DNA of 64,000 nucleotides from Achromobacter veterisilvae (GTDB lineage Bacteria; Pseudomonadota; Gammaproteobacteria; Burkholderiales; Burkholderiaceae_B): assembly GCF_900496975.1 (NCBI RefSeq), contig NZ_UFQC01000009.1, positions 1-64,000 on the forward strand, given 5' to 3'. The notes beneath the pieces are model-generated. The model made no database searches and was not told the DNA's origin. It was given only the letters and a program-made list of their open reading frames with translations. Each line of letters opens with the position of its first letter. Within the stretch, counting starts at the first letter, position 1. The translations under genes and the position numbers were made by a program. Below, one piece after another: positions 52,609 to 62,299 of this stretch.

Positions 52609-53511
52609 TCAGGCATCCTGCCGCGCCCCGACCCTGGCCGCCAGCAGGTCGTAAAACAGCTTGGCCACCGGATTGATCTCCTTGCCCCGGCAATGGATCA
52701 ATCCGATGGTCCGAGTGATGGCGGGCTCGCGCAGCGGCACGCTGACCAGCGCGGCGTGTCCCCCCGCGGGCATGGCGAGCCGCGGCACGACGCCCACGCC
52801 CAGGCCCGCTTCGACCATGCTGACCAGCGCCGGCACGTGCTGGACTTCACAGAAATGGCGGGGGCGCATGCCGCTGTGCGCCAGGGCCTGGTCGATCAGG
52901 AAGCGGTTGCCGCTGCCCTGGGCCAGGCTGATGTAGGGATGGGCGTTCAGGTCGGCCCAGGTGACCGACTCTCGCCTGGCGAACGGGTGCTCGCGGCTGA
53001 CCGCCGCCACGAACGGTTCTTCCAGCAACGGCTTGAATTCGATGTCCGCGTCGTTCGCGCCGATGTAGGTCAGGCCGAAATCGGCATCGCCGCGCGCGAC
53101 CGCCGTGAGGATCTGCGACGAGGACTCGTCGATGATCCGGATGCGGATGCGGGGATACTGCTCGTGATAGCTGCGGATCACGCCGGGCAGGAAGTAGGCC
53201 ACCGCCGAGGGCACGCAGGCAATGGTGACCAGGCCCGACAGGCGCTCGGCCACGTCCTGTATGCCGACCAGGGCGCTTTCCAGTTCATTGAGCACGTTGC
53301 GCGCGCGCGGCACGAACCCGCGTCCCAGGGTCGTCAGTTCGACCTTGCGGGTGGTGCGCGTCAGCAACTGCACGCCGAGCGCGGCTTCCAGTTTGTCGGC
53401 GCGGCGCGACAGCGCCGACTGCGAAAGGTGCAGGGCTTCGGAAGCGGCCCGGAAGCTGCCCAGGTCCGCGACGGCCAGGAAGGCGCGCAGATCGGCCAAA
53501 TCGAATTTCAT
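52609..53511 (-). CDS. LysR-family transcriptional regulator
   Basis: A 300-residue LysR regulator: N-terminal winged helix (LRAFLAVADLGSFRAASEAL, then HLSQSALSRRADKLEAAL) and a C-terminal effector domain. It is divergent from the Bug/dehydrogenase operon at 53.6-58.2 kb, the usual layout for the operon's activator. The 108-bp gap is AT-rich near the regulator start and should hold its binding site. Confidence 0.83.
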   Translation of the reverse strand: MKFDLADLRAFLAVADLGSFRAASEALHLSQSALSRRADKLEAALGVQLLTRTTRKVELTTLGRGFVPRARNVLNELESALVGIQDVAERLSGLVTIACVPSAVAYFLPGVIRSYHEQYPRIRIRIIDESSSQILTAVARGDADFGLTYIGANDADIEFKPLLEEPFVAAVSREHPFARRESVTWADLNAHPYISLAQGSGNRFLIDQALAHSGMRPRHFCEVQHVPALVSMVEAGLGVGVVPRLAMPAGGHAALVSVPLREPAITRTIGLIHCRGKEINPVAKLFYDLLAARVGARQDA

Positions 53512-53619
53512 GCGTTTTGGACAAGAATTGATCTAATTTTTGCACTTTACACTACTGTGCGCGCTGCGCATCATGTCTCCCAAGCCGCCCCGAGCGCGGC
53601 ATTCACAGGAGACGACCCC

Positions 53620-54618
53620 ATGATTCGCGTCCGCCGCCTACGCCGGCAGCTTGTTCTTGCGCTGGCCTGCGCCCCGTTGATGCTCTTGTCCGCGCCCGCC
53701 GCCCATGCCGAGGGCGGCGACTGGCCCCAGCGCCCGATCCGGCTGCTGGTGCCCTATGGCCCGGGCGGAAGCTCGGACGTGGTGGCCCGCGCCGTGGCCG
53801 TGGAAATGTCGCGCGACCTGGGCAAGCAGGTCATCGTGGAGAACAAGGGCGGCGGCCAGGGCATGATCGCGACGATGGAAGCGGCCCGCGCCGCGCCCGA
53901 CGGCTACACGCTCATCCTGGGCCACGTGGGCACGCTGGCGGTGAACCCGTCCATGGTGCCCAAGCTGCCCTACGACCCGCGCCGCGACTTCGCGCCCATC
54001 GTGCTGCTGGCCAAGCTGCCGATGGTGTTCGCGGTGGGCGGCAAGGTCCAGGCGTCGACGCTGCCCGAATTCGTGGCCCTGGCGCGCGCCCGTCCCGGCG
54101 CCCTGAACTACGGATCCGCCGGCAACGGCAGCGCGGGCCATCTGGCGTTCGAGATGCTCAAGACGGCGACCGGCATCGACGTGGTCCACGTGCCCTACAA
54201 AGGGACCGGCGCCCAGGTGAGCGACCTGCTGGCCGGCAATATCGACGCTGCGGCGGCCGGCACTCCCGGGCTGCTGCCGCACGCCCAGGCGGGAAAGATC
54301 CGCATCGTGGCCGTGGGGTCGGAACGCCGCCTGCCGGTGCTGCCCGACGTGCCCACCGTGGCCGAGCAGGGCTATCCCGGATTCGAGAGTTCCCAATGGT
54401 TCGGCCTGCTGGCGCCCGCCGGCACGCCGGCGCCCGTGGTCGAACGCCTGCACCAGGCGGCCGTCAAGGCGCTGGGCACCGACTCCGTGCGCGAACGGCT
54501 TGCCCACGACGCGAGCGAAGCCTCCGGGGCCGGGCCCGCCGAATTCGCGGCCTTCATCGACGCCGAAGAGCGCCGCTGGGGGAAGGTGGTGCGCGACGCG
54601 CGCCTGTCCTCCGAATGA
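53620..54618 (+). CDS. Bug-family solute-binding protein (first of the LysR-linked operon)
   Basis: A 332-residue precursor. The signal peptide ends APAAHAEGG, and the mature start PQRPIRLLVPYGPGGSSDVV is the Bug signature; VIVENKGGGQG and PDGYTLILG follow. It should bind a small carboxylate in the periplasm. No TctAB carrier is present. It is divergent from the LysR gene and starts an operon of five genes, one of which encodes a second Bug protein. Confidence 0.85.
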   Translation: MIRVRRLRRQLVLALACAPLMLLSAPAAHAEGGDWPQRPIRLLVPYGPGGSSDVVARAVAVEMSRDLGKQVIVENKGGGQGMIATMEAARAAPDGYTLILGHVGTLAVNPSMVPKLPYDPRRDFAPIVLLAKLPMVFAVGGKVQASTLPEFVALARARPGALNYGSAGNGSAGHLAFEMLKTATGIDVVHVPYKGTGAQVSDLLAGNIDAAAAGTPGLLPHAQAGKIRIVAVGSERRLPVLPDVPTVAEQGYPGFESSQWFGLLAPAGTPAPVVERLHQAAVKALGTDSVRERLAHDASEASGAGPAEFAAFIDAEERRWGKVVRDARLSSE

Positions 54619-54661
54619 CCCGACACCTCCGCATTTCCGTTACTTCCCAGGAAGCACATTC

Positions 54662-55714
54662 ATGAGTACCCAACCGCAAGATACCCCCCCGATCCCCGAA
54701 GGCGAGCTGACCGAACTGGGCATGCGCGCATTCGAAAGCCTGGGCCTGCCGCGGCAGGACGCCGCCGACGTGGTTCAGGTGCTGGTGCTGGCGGACCTGT
54801 TCGGCCTGTCCACCCACGGCCTGAGCCGCATCGAATCGTACGGCGAACGGCTGCGCGTGGGCGGCATCAACCCCCGCGCCCATATCCGCGTGGAACGGCC
54901 CGCGCCCGGCCTGCGCCTGGTCGACGGCGACAACGGCGTGGGGCCGCTGGTCGGCATGCACGCCCTGCGCGCCGCGATGGAGGCGGCGAGCGAATGCGGG
55001 ATCGGCATGGCCTTCGCGCGGCAAAGCAACCATTTCGGGCCCATTTCGCCCTATGGCCTGATCGCCGCGGAAGCGGGCTACGCCAGCATCATCGGCAGCA
55101 ACGCGACCACCACCATCGCGCCCTGGGGCGGCACCGACGCGCGGGTGGGCAACAGCCCCATCGGCTTTGCCGTGCCGAATCCCGGCGGCGCGCATTTCCT
55201 GCTGGACATGGCCATGAGCGTGGTGGCGCGCGCCAAGATCCGCAATGCCTTGAAGGCGGGGCAGGAGATCCCGGACACCTGGGCCACCGACGCGGCCGGC
55301 AAGCCGACGACCAGCCCCAAGGCCGCGCTCGACGGCTTCCTGCTGCCGATCGGCGGGCACAAAGGCTACGGCCTGGCCTTGATGGTCGATCTGTTCGCGG
55401 GGCTGTTGTCCAACGCCGCCTACCTGACGCACGTGAAGTCATGGGTGGACGCGCCGGACCAGCCGCAGGACCTGGGGCATTTCTTCCTGCTGATCGATAC
55501 GCGCCGGCTCGGGTCGGCGCAATGGCTCACCGAGCGCATGAACGATTTCGCGCGGATCCTGCATGACAGCGCGCCGGCGGATCCCGCAAGGCCCGTGATC
55601 CAGCCGGGCGAGATCGAACTGGCGAAGATGGCGCGGCAAAAGGAGCAGGGCATTTCGCTGAGCGCGGAAGTCCTGGCGCTGCTGCGCCGCCACGCGGACG
55701 CGCCGGCGGCCTGA
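54662..55714 (+). CDS. Ldh-family (malate/L-lactate/ureidoglycolate type) dehydrogenase
   Basis: A 350-residue NAD(P)-dependent 2-hydroxyacid dehydrogenase of the type 2 malate/L-lactate group, which has a non-Rossmann fold. DLFGLSTHGLSRIESYGERL carries the conserved STHG, SNHFGP the catalytic His, and LLPIGGHKGYGLALMVDLF the cofactor region. It should oxidise a 2-hydroxy-acid to the 2-oxo acid. It lies between two Bug genes, so that acid is probably their ligand. Confidence 0.85.
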   Translation: MSTQPQDTPPIPEGELTELGMRAFESLGLPRQDAADVVQVLVLADLFGLSTHGLSRIESYGERLRVGGINPRAHIRVERPAPGLRLVDGDNGVGPLVGMHALRAAMEAASECGIGMAFARQSNHFGPISPYGLIAAEAGYASIIGSNATTTIAPWGGTDARVGNSPIGFAVPNPGGAHFLLDMAMSVVARAKIRNALKAGQEIPDTWATDAAGKPTTSPKAALDGFLLPIGGHKGYGLALMVDLFAGLLSNAAYLTHVKSWVDAPDQPQDLGHFFLLIDTRRLGSAQWLTERMNDFARILHDSAPADPARPVIQPGEIELAKMARQKEQGISLSAEVLALLRRHADAPAA

Positions 55715-55746
55715 CGCCCGCCGGCAATACCAATACGGAGACAAAC

Positions 55747-56718
55747 ATGAAGAACATAGCCGCAATCGCCGCGACCGTGGCGGGCGCGCTGCTGACGGCA
55801 TCCGCGCAGGCGGCGGGCTATCCCAGCAAGCCGGTGCGCGTGATCGTGCCTTACGTCGCGGGCGGCGCGGCCGACATCACGGCCCGCGTGATCGCGCAGA
55901 AAATGTCGGTCAGCATGGGCGCGGCCTTCGTCGTCGAGAACAAGCCCGGCGCCAACGGGATGATAGGCACGGACTACGTGGCCAAGGCGGCGCCGGACGG
56001 CTACACCTTGCTGCTGGACGCGAGCGGGCCGCTGGTCGTGAACCCGTCGCTGTATCGCAAGACGCCCTACGATCCCGTCGCGGACCTGGCGCCGATCAGC
56101 CAGATCACCAGCTACCAGTACGTGCTGGTCGTGCCGCAGCAATCGCCGATCCACAGCGTCGACGACCTGATCGCCGCCGCGCGCGCCAAGCCCGGGCAAC
56201 TGAGCTACGGTTCGGCGGGCGTGGGGGCGGGCGGCCACCTGGCCGGCGAGCTGCTGTCGGTCATGACGCAGACGCAACTGACGCACATCCCGTACAAGGG
56301 CAATGCGCAGGCCCTGACCGACGTGCTGGGCGGACAACTGAGCTTCACTTTCGATACCGTGGTGACGGCCACGCCGCACCTGCGCTCGGGCAAGCTGCGC
56401 GGCTATGCCGTGTCCGGCCCGCGCCGCGCCGAGGCCTTGCCCGATATTCCGACCATGGAGGAACTGGGATACCGGGACTTCGTGGTGACGCAGTTCCAGG
56501 GGCTGCTGGCGCCGGCGGGAACGGATCCGGAAATCATCGCGCGGCTGCACGAGGAAGTGGTGCGCGCCGCCCGCCTGCCCGACGTCGTCCAGAAGCTCCA
56601 GACCGAGGGCGGCAACGAGATCGTGGCGGGCACCCCGCAGGAATTCGCCAGCCAGATCCAGGAAGACCTGCTGCGCTACCGCAAGCTGATCGCCGATGCG
56701 CGCGTCCAGGCGGAGTAG
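55747..56718 (+). CDS. Bug-family solute-binding protein (second of the LysR-linked operon)
   Basis: A 323-residue precursor with a signal peptide (ending SAQAAG), the Bug opening PSKPVRVIVPYVAGGAADI, then VVENKPGANG and PDGYTLLLD. It is only distantly similar to the other Bug protein of the operon, so the two probably bind different ligands. GGAGAC precedes the ATG. The metallo-hydrolase starts 3 bp after its stop. Confidence 0.85.
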   Translation: MKNIAAIAATVAGALLTASAQAAGYPSKPVRVIVPYVAGGAADITARVIAQKMSVSMGAAFVVENKPGANGMIGTDYVAKAAPDGYTLLLDASGPLVVNPSLYRKTPYDPVADLAPISQITSYQYVLVVPQQSPIHSVDDLIAAARAKPGQLSYGSAGVGAGGHLAGELLSVMTQTQLTHIPYKGNAQALTDVLGGQLSFTFDTVVTATPHLRSGKLRGYAVSGPRRAEALPDIPTMEELGYRDFVVTQFQGLLAPAGTDPEIIARLHEEVVRAARLPDVVQKLQTEGGNEIVAGTPQEFASQIQEDLLRYRKLIADARVQAE

Positions 56719-56721
56719 GCC

Positions 56722-57492
56722 ATGTACGACGTCGACGTATTGATACAGGGCTATCCGGGCCGTTCGCTGTGCCACGGCGGATTGGGCTGGAGCACGACGA
56801 CGCTGCTGCGAGGCGGCGGCCGCAATATTCTGGTGGACGTGGGCGCCTTCGGCGTGCGGCACCTGCTGGGCCAGCACCTCGGACGCTGCGGCGTGGCGGC
56901 GGCCGACATCACGGACGTGGTGCTGACGCATGCGCACTACGACCATGCCGTCAACTTCACGCTGTTTCCCAATGCCCAGGTCTGGATAGGCGAAGAGGAA
57001 CTGGCCTGGGCGGCGGCCCAGCCTCCGGGATTCAATCCGCTGCCCGAGCTGTACGTGCGCGAGCTGGCGGTCTCGGAGCGCGTCCGCCGGATCCGCGACG
57101 GCGACGCATTCCTGCCCGGGATGCGCGCGATCGCCTCGCCGGGCCATACGCCCGGCCACCTGCTGTTCTACGTGGACGCCCGCCGGCAGCCGGTCCTGTT
57201 CACCGGGGACGCCGCCAAGAACCGCGCGGAATTGTTGTCGGGCAGCGTCAACGATACCGCGGACATGGCCGCCAGCCGCGCCACGCTGGAGCGCATCTGG
57301 GAGTTGTGGCGCAAGGTGCCCGGAACCTTGCTGGTGCCCGGCCACGACCTGGGCATGACGCTCGACGACGCCGGGCAGCCCGTCTACGTCGGGGAACGCC
57401 GCGCGGCGCTCAACGCCTGGTTCGGCGACACGCTGGAGCCGGTGCGCATCGACCTTTGCTGCGGCGGCGCCCTGGGCCGCTGCAGCGCCTGA
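56722..57492 (+). CDS. Metallo-beta-lactamase-fold hydrolase
   Basis: A 256-residue metallo-hydrolase. The metal motif THAHYDH (His, His, Asp, His), SPGHTPGH and FTGDAAKN supply a two-metal site, with a further His in VPGHDLG. The family covers lactonases, glyoxalase II-like thioesterases and others; the operon context of hydroxy-acid use would fit a lactone or thioester. No signal peptide is seen, so it is cytosolic. Confidence 0.8.
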   Translation: MYDVDVLIQGYPGRSLCHGGLGWSTTTLLRGGGRNILVDVGAFGVRHLLGQHLGRCGVAAADITDVVLTHAHYDHAVNFTLFPNAQVWIGEEELAWAAAQPPGFNPLPELYVRELAVSERVRRIRDGDAFLPGMRAIASPGHTPGHLLFYVDARRQPVLFTGDAAKNRAELLSGSVNDTADMAASRATLERIWELWRKVPGTLLVPGHDLGMTLDDAGQPVYVGERRAALNAWFGDTLEPVRIDLCCGGALGRCSA

Positions 57493-57515
57493 ACCCTTCT
57501 TCTTTGCTTGCAATC

Positions 57516-58247
57516 ATGAAACTGGACAATCGCATCGTTTCCACCTTCGCGCCCACGGGCCGCCTGCGCGCTTCCATCAACCTGGGCAACCCCATCCTCG
57601 CGGGGCGCGATGCGTCCGGCCAGCCCGCGGGCGTGTCCGTCGACCTGGCGCGGGCGTTCGCGCGCAAGCTGGACGTTCCCCTGGACCTGGTCGTGCTGGA
57701 CAGCGCGGGCGCGTCGGTGGAAACGGTAAGCCGGGAAGACGCCGACATCGGCTTTTTCGCCATCGATCCGCTGCGCGCCGCGGGCATCGCCTTCACCGAC
57801 GCGTACGTGCTCATCCAGGGCGCCTACCTGGTGCGCGAGCAGTCGCCGCTGCGGGCGCTGGAAGAGGTCGACCGCGAGGGCCACCGCGTCACCGTCGGAA
57901 AGGGCAGCGCGTACGACCTGTTCCTGACGCGCGAACTGAAGCGGGCCACGATCACGCGCGCGCCGACTTCCCCGTCCGTCGTCGCCACGTTCCTGGCCGA
58001 GGGCGCCGACGTGGCCGCGGGCGTGCTCCAGCAACTGGAGGCGGACGCGCGGAAGCACGCGGGCCTGCGGCTGCTGCCCGGCAGCTTCATGACCATACGG
58101 CAGGCGATGGGCCTGCCCCGGAGCCGGGGGGCCGAGGCGCAGAAGGCGCTATCGGATTTCGTCGAAGAGATGAAGGTGAGCGGCTTCGTCGGGGAGGCGC
58201 TCGCGCGCCACGGCATCGCCGGGGCCGCCGTCGCGCCCGCCATGTAA
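57516..58247 (+). CDS. SBP family 3-like ligand-binding protein lacking a signal peptide
   Basis: A 243-residue protein with the fold of periplasmic amino-acid-binding proteins (family 3): GNPILAGRDASGQPAGVSVD, then DADIGFFAIDPLRAAGIAFT and YVLIQGAYLVRE. The N-terminus (MKLDNRIVSTFAPTGRLRAS) enters the fold directly with no hydrophobic signal, and no earlier in-frame start gives one. It may be cytosolic, perhaps a sensor or an enzyme of cyclohexadienyl dehydratase-like type. It is the last gene of the operon. Confidence 0.72.
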   Translation: MKLDNRIVSTFAPTGRLRASINLGNPILAGRDASGQPAGVSVDLARAFARKLDVPLDLVVLDSAGASVETVSREDADIGFFAIDPLRAAGIAFTDAYVLIQGAYLVREQSPLRALEEVDREGHRVTVGKGSAYDLFLTRELKRATITRAPTSPSVVATFLAEGADVAAGVLQQLEADARKHAGLRLLPGSFMTIRQAMGLPRSRGAEAQKALSDFVEEMKVSGFVGEALARHGIAGAAVAPAM

Positions 58248-58350
58248 AACCCTGTTGCGCATCGGGGTTGTGCCTGCGGAAGGGTGGGACTAACCTGATT
58301 GACTCGTACACCGAGCGGCGGCGCCAGGCGCGCGCCGCGCAGGAGGCGGC

Positions 58351-59172
58351 ATGCGGCAGGGTTCAGACCTTCAAGGGCGCGTCGCGTTGGTCACCGGCGC
58401 GTCGTCGGGCATCGGCCGGGCCATCGCCATCGCGCTGGCCGAGGCGGGCGCGCGCGTGGTGGTCAATCACCGGGCGGGCGGCGATTCGCAGGCGCGCGCG
58501 GCCGTGGTGGTGGAAGACATCCAGCGCCTGGGCGGCCACGCCGTGGCCGCGGCGGCCGACATCAGCCGGGAAGCCGAGGTGGACCACCTGTTCGAACAGG
58601 CGGCCCGGCATTTCGGGCGGCTGGACATCCTCGTCAACAACGCGGGCATCGAGCATCCTTCGCCCATCGCCGACATGACGCTGGACGACTGGCGGCGGGT
58701 GATCGACGTGAACCTCACGGGCCATTTCCTGTGCGCCCGCGCGGCGGCCCGGGCTTTCGAGACGCAGCCCGCGAATCCGGCTCGGCAGGGCCTGGCCCAG
58801 GGCAACATTCTTTTCATCAGCTCGGTCCATGAAGTCATTCCCTGGGCGTTCCAGGTGAACTACGCGGCCTCCAAGGGCGGCGTGTCCCTGCTGATGAAAT
58901 CCCTGGCCCAGGAACTGGCGCCCGCCAGGATCCGGGTCAATTCGATCGCGCCGGGCGCCATCCGCACCGCCATCAACCGGCCCGCCTGGGACACGCCCGA
59001 CAGCCTGGCCAATCTGCTCAAGCTGATTCCCTACGGCCGCATCGGCGAACCCGAAGACGTGGCGCGCGCCGCGCTGTGGCTCGCCGGCGACGCGTCCGAC
59101 TACGTCACGGGCACGACCCTGTTCGTGGATGGCGGAATGACGCTGTATCCGGAATTCCGCGGAGCGGGCTGA
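58351..59172 (+). CDS. Short-chain dehydrogenase, glucose 1-dehydrogenase-like
   Basis: A 273-residue classical SDR with cofactor motif VTGASSGIGRAIAIALAEAG, NNAG, catalytic Ser in FISSVHEV and YAASKGG for YxxxK. The sequence resembles glucose 1-dehydrogenases (NAD(P)). GGAGG lies 5 bp before the ATG. Its TGA shares one base with the ATG of a GH15 hydrolase that would release glucose, which supports a sugar substrate. Confidence 0.78.
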   Translation: MRQGSDLQGRVALVTGASSGIGRAIAIALAEAGARVVVNHRAGGDSQARAAVVVEDIQRLGGHAVAAAADISREAEVDHLFEQAARHFGRLDILVNNAGIEHPSPIADMTLDDWRRVIDVNLTGHFLCARAAARAFETQPANPARQGLAQGNILFISSVHEVIPWAFQVNYAASKGGVSLLMKSLAQELAPARIRVNSIAPGAIRTAINRPAWDTPDSLANLLKLIPYGRIGEPEDVARAALWLAGDASDYVTGTTLFVDGGMTLYPEFRGAG

Positions 59173-60992
59173 TGTCCAAACCGCTGGAGGACTACGGGCT
59201 CATCGGCAACATGCTCTCCGCCGCGCTGGTCGCGCGCGACGGGTCCATCGACTGGCTCTGCCTGCCGCATTTCGATTCGCCGGCCTGCTTCGCGGCGCTG
59301 CTGGGCGACCAGCGCCACGGGCGCTGGCGCATCGCCCCGCACGACAAGGACGCCGCGGTCTCGCGGCGGTACGTGCCCGACACCGCCGTGCTGGAAACGC
59401 GCTACGAGACCGCCTCCGGGGCCGCCACGCTGTATGACTTCATGCCGCTCAGCGACGACGACGAGCGCGTGGACGTGGTGCGGGTAGTGCGCGGCGAATC
59501 GGGCCACGTGCAGATGGACATGGACCTGGTGCTGCGCTTCAACTACGGCCAGGCCGTGCCCTGGGTGCGGCGCCGCGACTACGGCCTGAGCGCCATCGCC
59601 GGGCCGGACGCGGTCGAACTGCATACGCCCGTGGAACTGGAAGGGCACGATCTGAAGACCACGGCGCGCTTCAGCGTGCACGAGGGGCGCGTGGTGCCCT
59701 TCACGCTGTCGTACCACCGTTCGCACCGCACTCCGCACTTCGTGCCGGACCGCGTCGAAAGCATGGACCGCACGATCTCCTGGTGGCAGGAATGGGCCAA
59801 GCGCTGCCACTGGGACGGACCGGCGGACGCGCGGCGCGACGCGGTGCTGCGGTCGCTGATCACGCTGAAACTGCTGACCTTCCAGCCGACCGGCGGCATC
59901 ATCGCCGCGCCCACGACCTCGCTGCCCGAGGCGCTGGGCGGCAACCGCAACTGGGACTACCGCCATTGCTGGCTGCGCGATTCGGCGCTGACCCTCTACG
60001 CGCTGCTCAACGCCGGCTACCGCGAAGAGGCCGAGGCCTGGCGGCAATGGCTGCTGCGGGCGGTGGCCGGGCATCCCGACCAACTTCAGATCCTGTATGG
60101 CATCGCCGGCGGGCGCTGGCTGCCGGAACTGGAGATTCCCTGGCTGCCGGGCTACGCGTCCAGCCTGCCGGTGCGCAGCGGCAACGGCGCATCGGGACAG
60201 AATCAGCTCGACGTCTACGGCGAACTCATCGAAACCCTGTACGCCGCGCGCGTGGCGGACCTGGCGCCGCTGGCCGAAGCGTGGCGCCTGCAGAAGGTGC
60301 TGCTGGAACCGCTGGCGCGCCGATGGATGGACCTGGACCACGGCATCTGGGAAGTGCGCGGCGAACGGCGCGCCTTCACGCATTCGCGGCTGATGTGCTG
60401 GGTGGCGTTCGACCGCGCGGTGAAGGGCTGCGAACGCTTCGGCCTGAAAGGCCCGGTGGCGGCCTGGCGCCGCCTGCGCGAACAGATCCGCGCCGACATC
60501 TGCGAACACGGCTACGACGCCGAGCGCGGCTGCTTCGTGCAGAGTTATGGGTCGGCGGCGCTGGACGCCAGCCTGCTGCTGATTCCCCAGGTGGGCTTCC
60601 TGCCCGCCGACGATCCGCGCGTGGCGGGCACGGTGCGGGCCATCGAGCGCGGGCTGTTGCACGACGGGCTGCTGCGGCGCTATTCCACGGACCATACCGA
60701 CGACGGCCTGGAGGGCGAAGAGGGCGTGTTCCTCGCGTGCAGCTTCTGGCTGGCGGACGCCTACGTGATGCAGGGCCGGCTGGACGACGCCGAACGCCTC
60801 TTCGAGCGGCTGCTGTCGCTGCGCAACGACCTGGGCCTGCTGTCCGAGGAATACGACGTGGTCCGCAGGCGGCTGGTCGGCAATTTCCCGCAGGGCTTTT
60901 CGCACATCGGCCTGGTGAACACGGCCTACAACCTGAGCCGGGCGGTCGGCCCGGCCCGCCAGCGCGCCGAACAGGACGCGCCGCGCGCCTGA
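59172..60992 (+). CDS. Glycoside hydrolase family 15 (glucoamylase/trehalase-like)
   Basis: A 606-residue GH15 protein starting [20 protein letters not shown] and [20 protein letters not shown]. The N-terminal beta-sandwich is followed by an (alpha/alpha)6 barrel with [20 protein letters not shown] and [18 protein letters not shown], the regions carrying the acidic catalytic residues. Bacterial relatives act on trehalose or short alpha-glucans. No signal peptide is visible, so the sugar is intracellular. It is translationally coupled to the glucose-dehydrogenase-like SDR. Confidence 0.83.
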   Translation: MSKPLEDYGLIGNMLSAALVARDGSIDWLCLPHFDSPACFAALLGDQRHGRWRIAPHDKDAAVSRRYVPDTAVLETRYETASGAATLYDFMPLSDDDERVDVVRVVRGESGHVQMDMDLVLRFNYGQAVPWVRRRDYGLSAIAGPDAVELHTPVELEGHDLKTTARFSVHEGRVVPFTLSYHRSHRTPHFVPDRVESMDRTISWWQEWAKRCHWDGPADARRDAVLRSLITLKLLTFQPTGGIIAAPTTSLPEALGGNRNWDYRHCWLRDSALTLYALLNAGYREEAEAWRQWLLRAVAGHPDQLQILYGIAGGRWLPELEIPWLPGYASSLPVRSGNGASGQNQLDVYGELIETLYAARVADLAPLAEAWRLQKVLLEPLARRWMDLDHGIWEVRGERRAFTHSRLMCWVAFDRAVKGCERFGLKGPVAAWRRLREQIRADICEHGYDAERGCFVQSYGSAALDASLLLIPQVGFLPADDPRVAGTVRAIERGLLHDGLLRRYSTDHTDDGLEGEEGVFLACSFWLADAYVMQGRLDDAERLFERLLSLRNDLGLLSEEYDVVRRRLVGNFPQGFSHIGLVNTAYNLSRAVGPARQRAEQDAPRA

Positions 60993-61114
60993 GAGCGGGC
61001 GGGCGCGGTATATTCTGGCAGTCATGCGGGGCCCCCACGACGGGCCCCGTTTTCGCGCAGACAGAGCCTGGCGGCGATCCCGCACGCCGGCCGGCGCACC
61101 CAGGAGAGACAAGC

Positions 61115-62242
61115 ATGCTTTTGACGGAAGAACAGCAGAGCGTCCAGGAAATGGCGCGCCGGTTTGCGCAGGAACGCCTGGCGCCCGATTCGGAGCGCTG
61201 GGACCGCGACCCTCACTATCCCGCCGACGCCATCGCCGAGATGGCGCAGCTCGGGTTCTTCGGCATGCTGGTGCCGGAGGAATGGGACGGCAACGACAGC
61301 GGCTACGTGTCGTACGCCGTCGCGCTGGAGGAGATCGCGGCGGGAAACGGCGCCTGCTCCACCATCATGAGCGTGCACAATTCGGTCGCCTGCATGCCCA
61401 TCCTGAAATTCGGCACCGATGCGCAGAAGGAACAGTTCCTGCGGCCGCTGGCCCGCGGCGAGCACATCGGCGCTTTCGCGCTGACCGAGCCGCAGGCCGG
61501 CTCGGACGCCAGCAGCTTGCACACCCGCGCGCAGCGCGACGGCGACGGCTACGTGCTCAACGGCGCCAAGCAGTTCATCACGTCCGGCCGCAACGGCCAG
61601 ACCGTGATCGTGTTCGCGGTGACCGACCCGGGCGCGGGCAAGCGCGGCATCTCCGCGTTCATCGTGCCCACCGACACCCCGGGCTACCAGGTGCTGCGGG
61701 TGGAGGACAAGCTGGGCCAGCACGCGTCGGACACCTGCCAGATCGCCTTCGAAGACCTGCGCATCCCGGCGGCCTACCGCCTGGGCGAGGAAGGCGAGGG
61801 CTACAGGATCGCCCTGTCCAACCTCGAAGGCGGCCGCATCGGCATCGCTTCGCAGTCGGTGGGCATGGCGCGGGCGGCGTTCGAATGCGCCCGCGACTAC
61901 GCCCGCGACCGGCAGGCCTTCGGCAAGCCCATCATGGAACACCAGGCGGTGTCGTTCCGCCTGGCCGACATGGCCACGCAGATCCACGCCGCGCGCCAGA
62001 TGGTGCTGCATGCCGCGGCCTTGCGCGCCGCCGGCCGGCCGGCCTTGACCGAGGCCTCGATGGCCAAGCTGTTCGCCTCCGAGATGGCCGAGCGGGTGTG
62101 TTCGGCGGCCATCCAGACGCTGGGCGGATACGGCTACCTGAAGGACTTCCCGGTGGAACGCATCTATCGCGACGTGCGCGTGTGCCAGATCTACGAAGGC
62201 ACCAGCGACATCCAGCGGCTGGTCATCGCGCGCAACCTGTAG
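61115..62242 (+). CDS. Acyl-CoA dehydrogenase
   Basis: A 375-residue FAD-dependent acyl-CoA dehydrogenase. [20 protein letters not shown] and [10 protein letters not shown] bind FAD and substrate. The C-terminal [17 protein letters not shown] carries the catalytic Glu in the position used by short/medium-chain and branched-chain enzymes. It removes two hydrogens from an acyl-CoA and passes electrons to ETF. AGGAGAG precedes the ATG. It has its own 122-bp upstream gap after GH15. Confidence 0.87.
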   Translation: MLLTEEQQSVQEMARRFAQERLAPDSERWDRDPHYPADAIAEMAQLGFFGMLVPEEWDGNDSGYVSYAVALEEIAAGNGACSTIMSVHNSVACMPILKFGTDAQKEQFLRPLARGEHIGAFALTEPQAGSDASSLHTRAQRDGDGYVLNGAKQFITSGRNGQTVIVFAVTDPGAGKRGISAFIVPTDTPGYQVLRVEDKLGQHASDTCQIAFEDLRIPAAYRLGEEGEGYRIALSNLEGGRIGIASQSVGMARAAFECARDYARDRQAFGKPIMEHQAVSFRLADMATQIHAARQMVLHAAALRAAGRPALTEASMAKLFASEMAERVCSAAIQTLGGYGYLKDFPVERIYRDVRVCQIYEGTSDIQRLVIARNL

Positions 62243-62255
62243 GCGGGGCTGCCGG

Positions 62256-62279
62256 CGGCGCGGGCCTCAGCCCGCGCCG
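62256..62279. terminator. Strong GC hairpin between convergent genes
   Basis: CGGCGCGGGC and GCCCGCGCCG pair perfectly around CTCA, followed by CGGGCTTTCCCGCTTT. It lies between the acyl-CoA dehydrogenase and receptor stops and could terminate both. Confidence 0.65.
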
Positions 62280-62299
62280 CGGGCTTTCCCGCTTTGCGA

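Noticed and set aside
53512-53619. Specific LysR box and promoter in the LysR/Bug gap
   Set aside because: Several T-N11-A pairs and TTGATC/TACACT-like hexamers exist, but no arrangement with good spacing stands out.
58248-58350. AACCC...GGGTT inverted repeat after the SBP-like gene as terminator
   Set aside because: The stem is only 5 bp with a loop of about 12 nt and no T-tract, which is too weak to annotate.
61022-62011. Minus-strand 329-codon frame inside the acyl-CoA dehydrogenase
   Set aside because: It is fully antisense to a gene with all catalytic motifs and has no recognisable domain.
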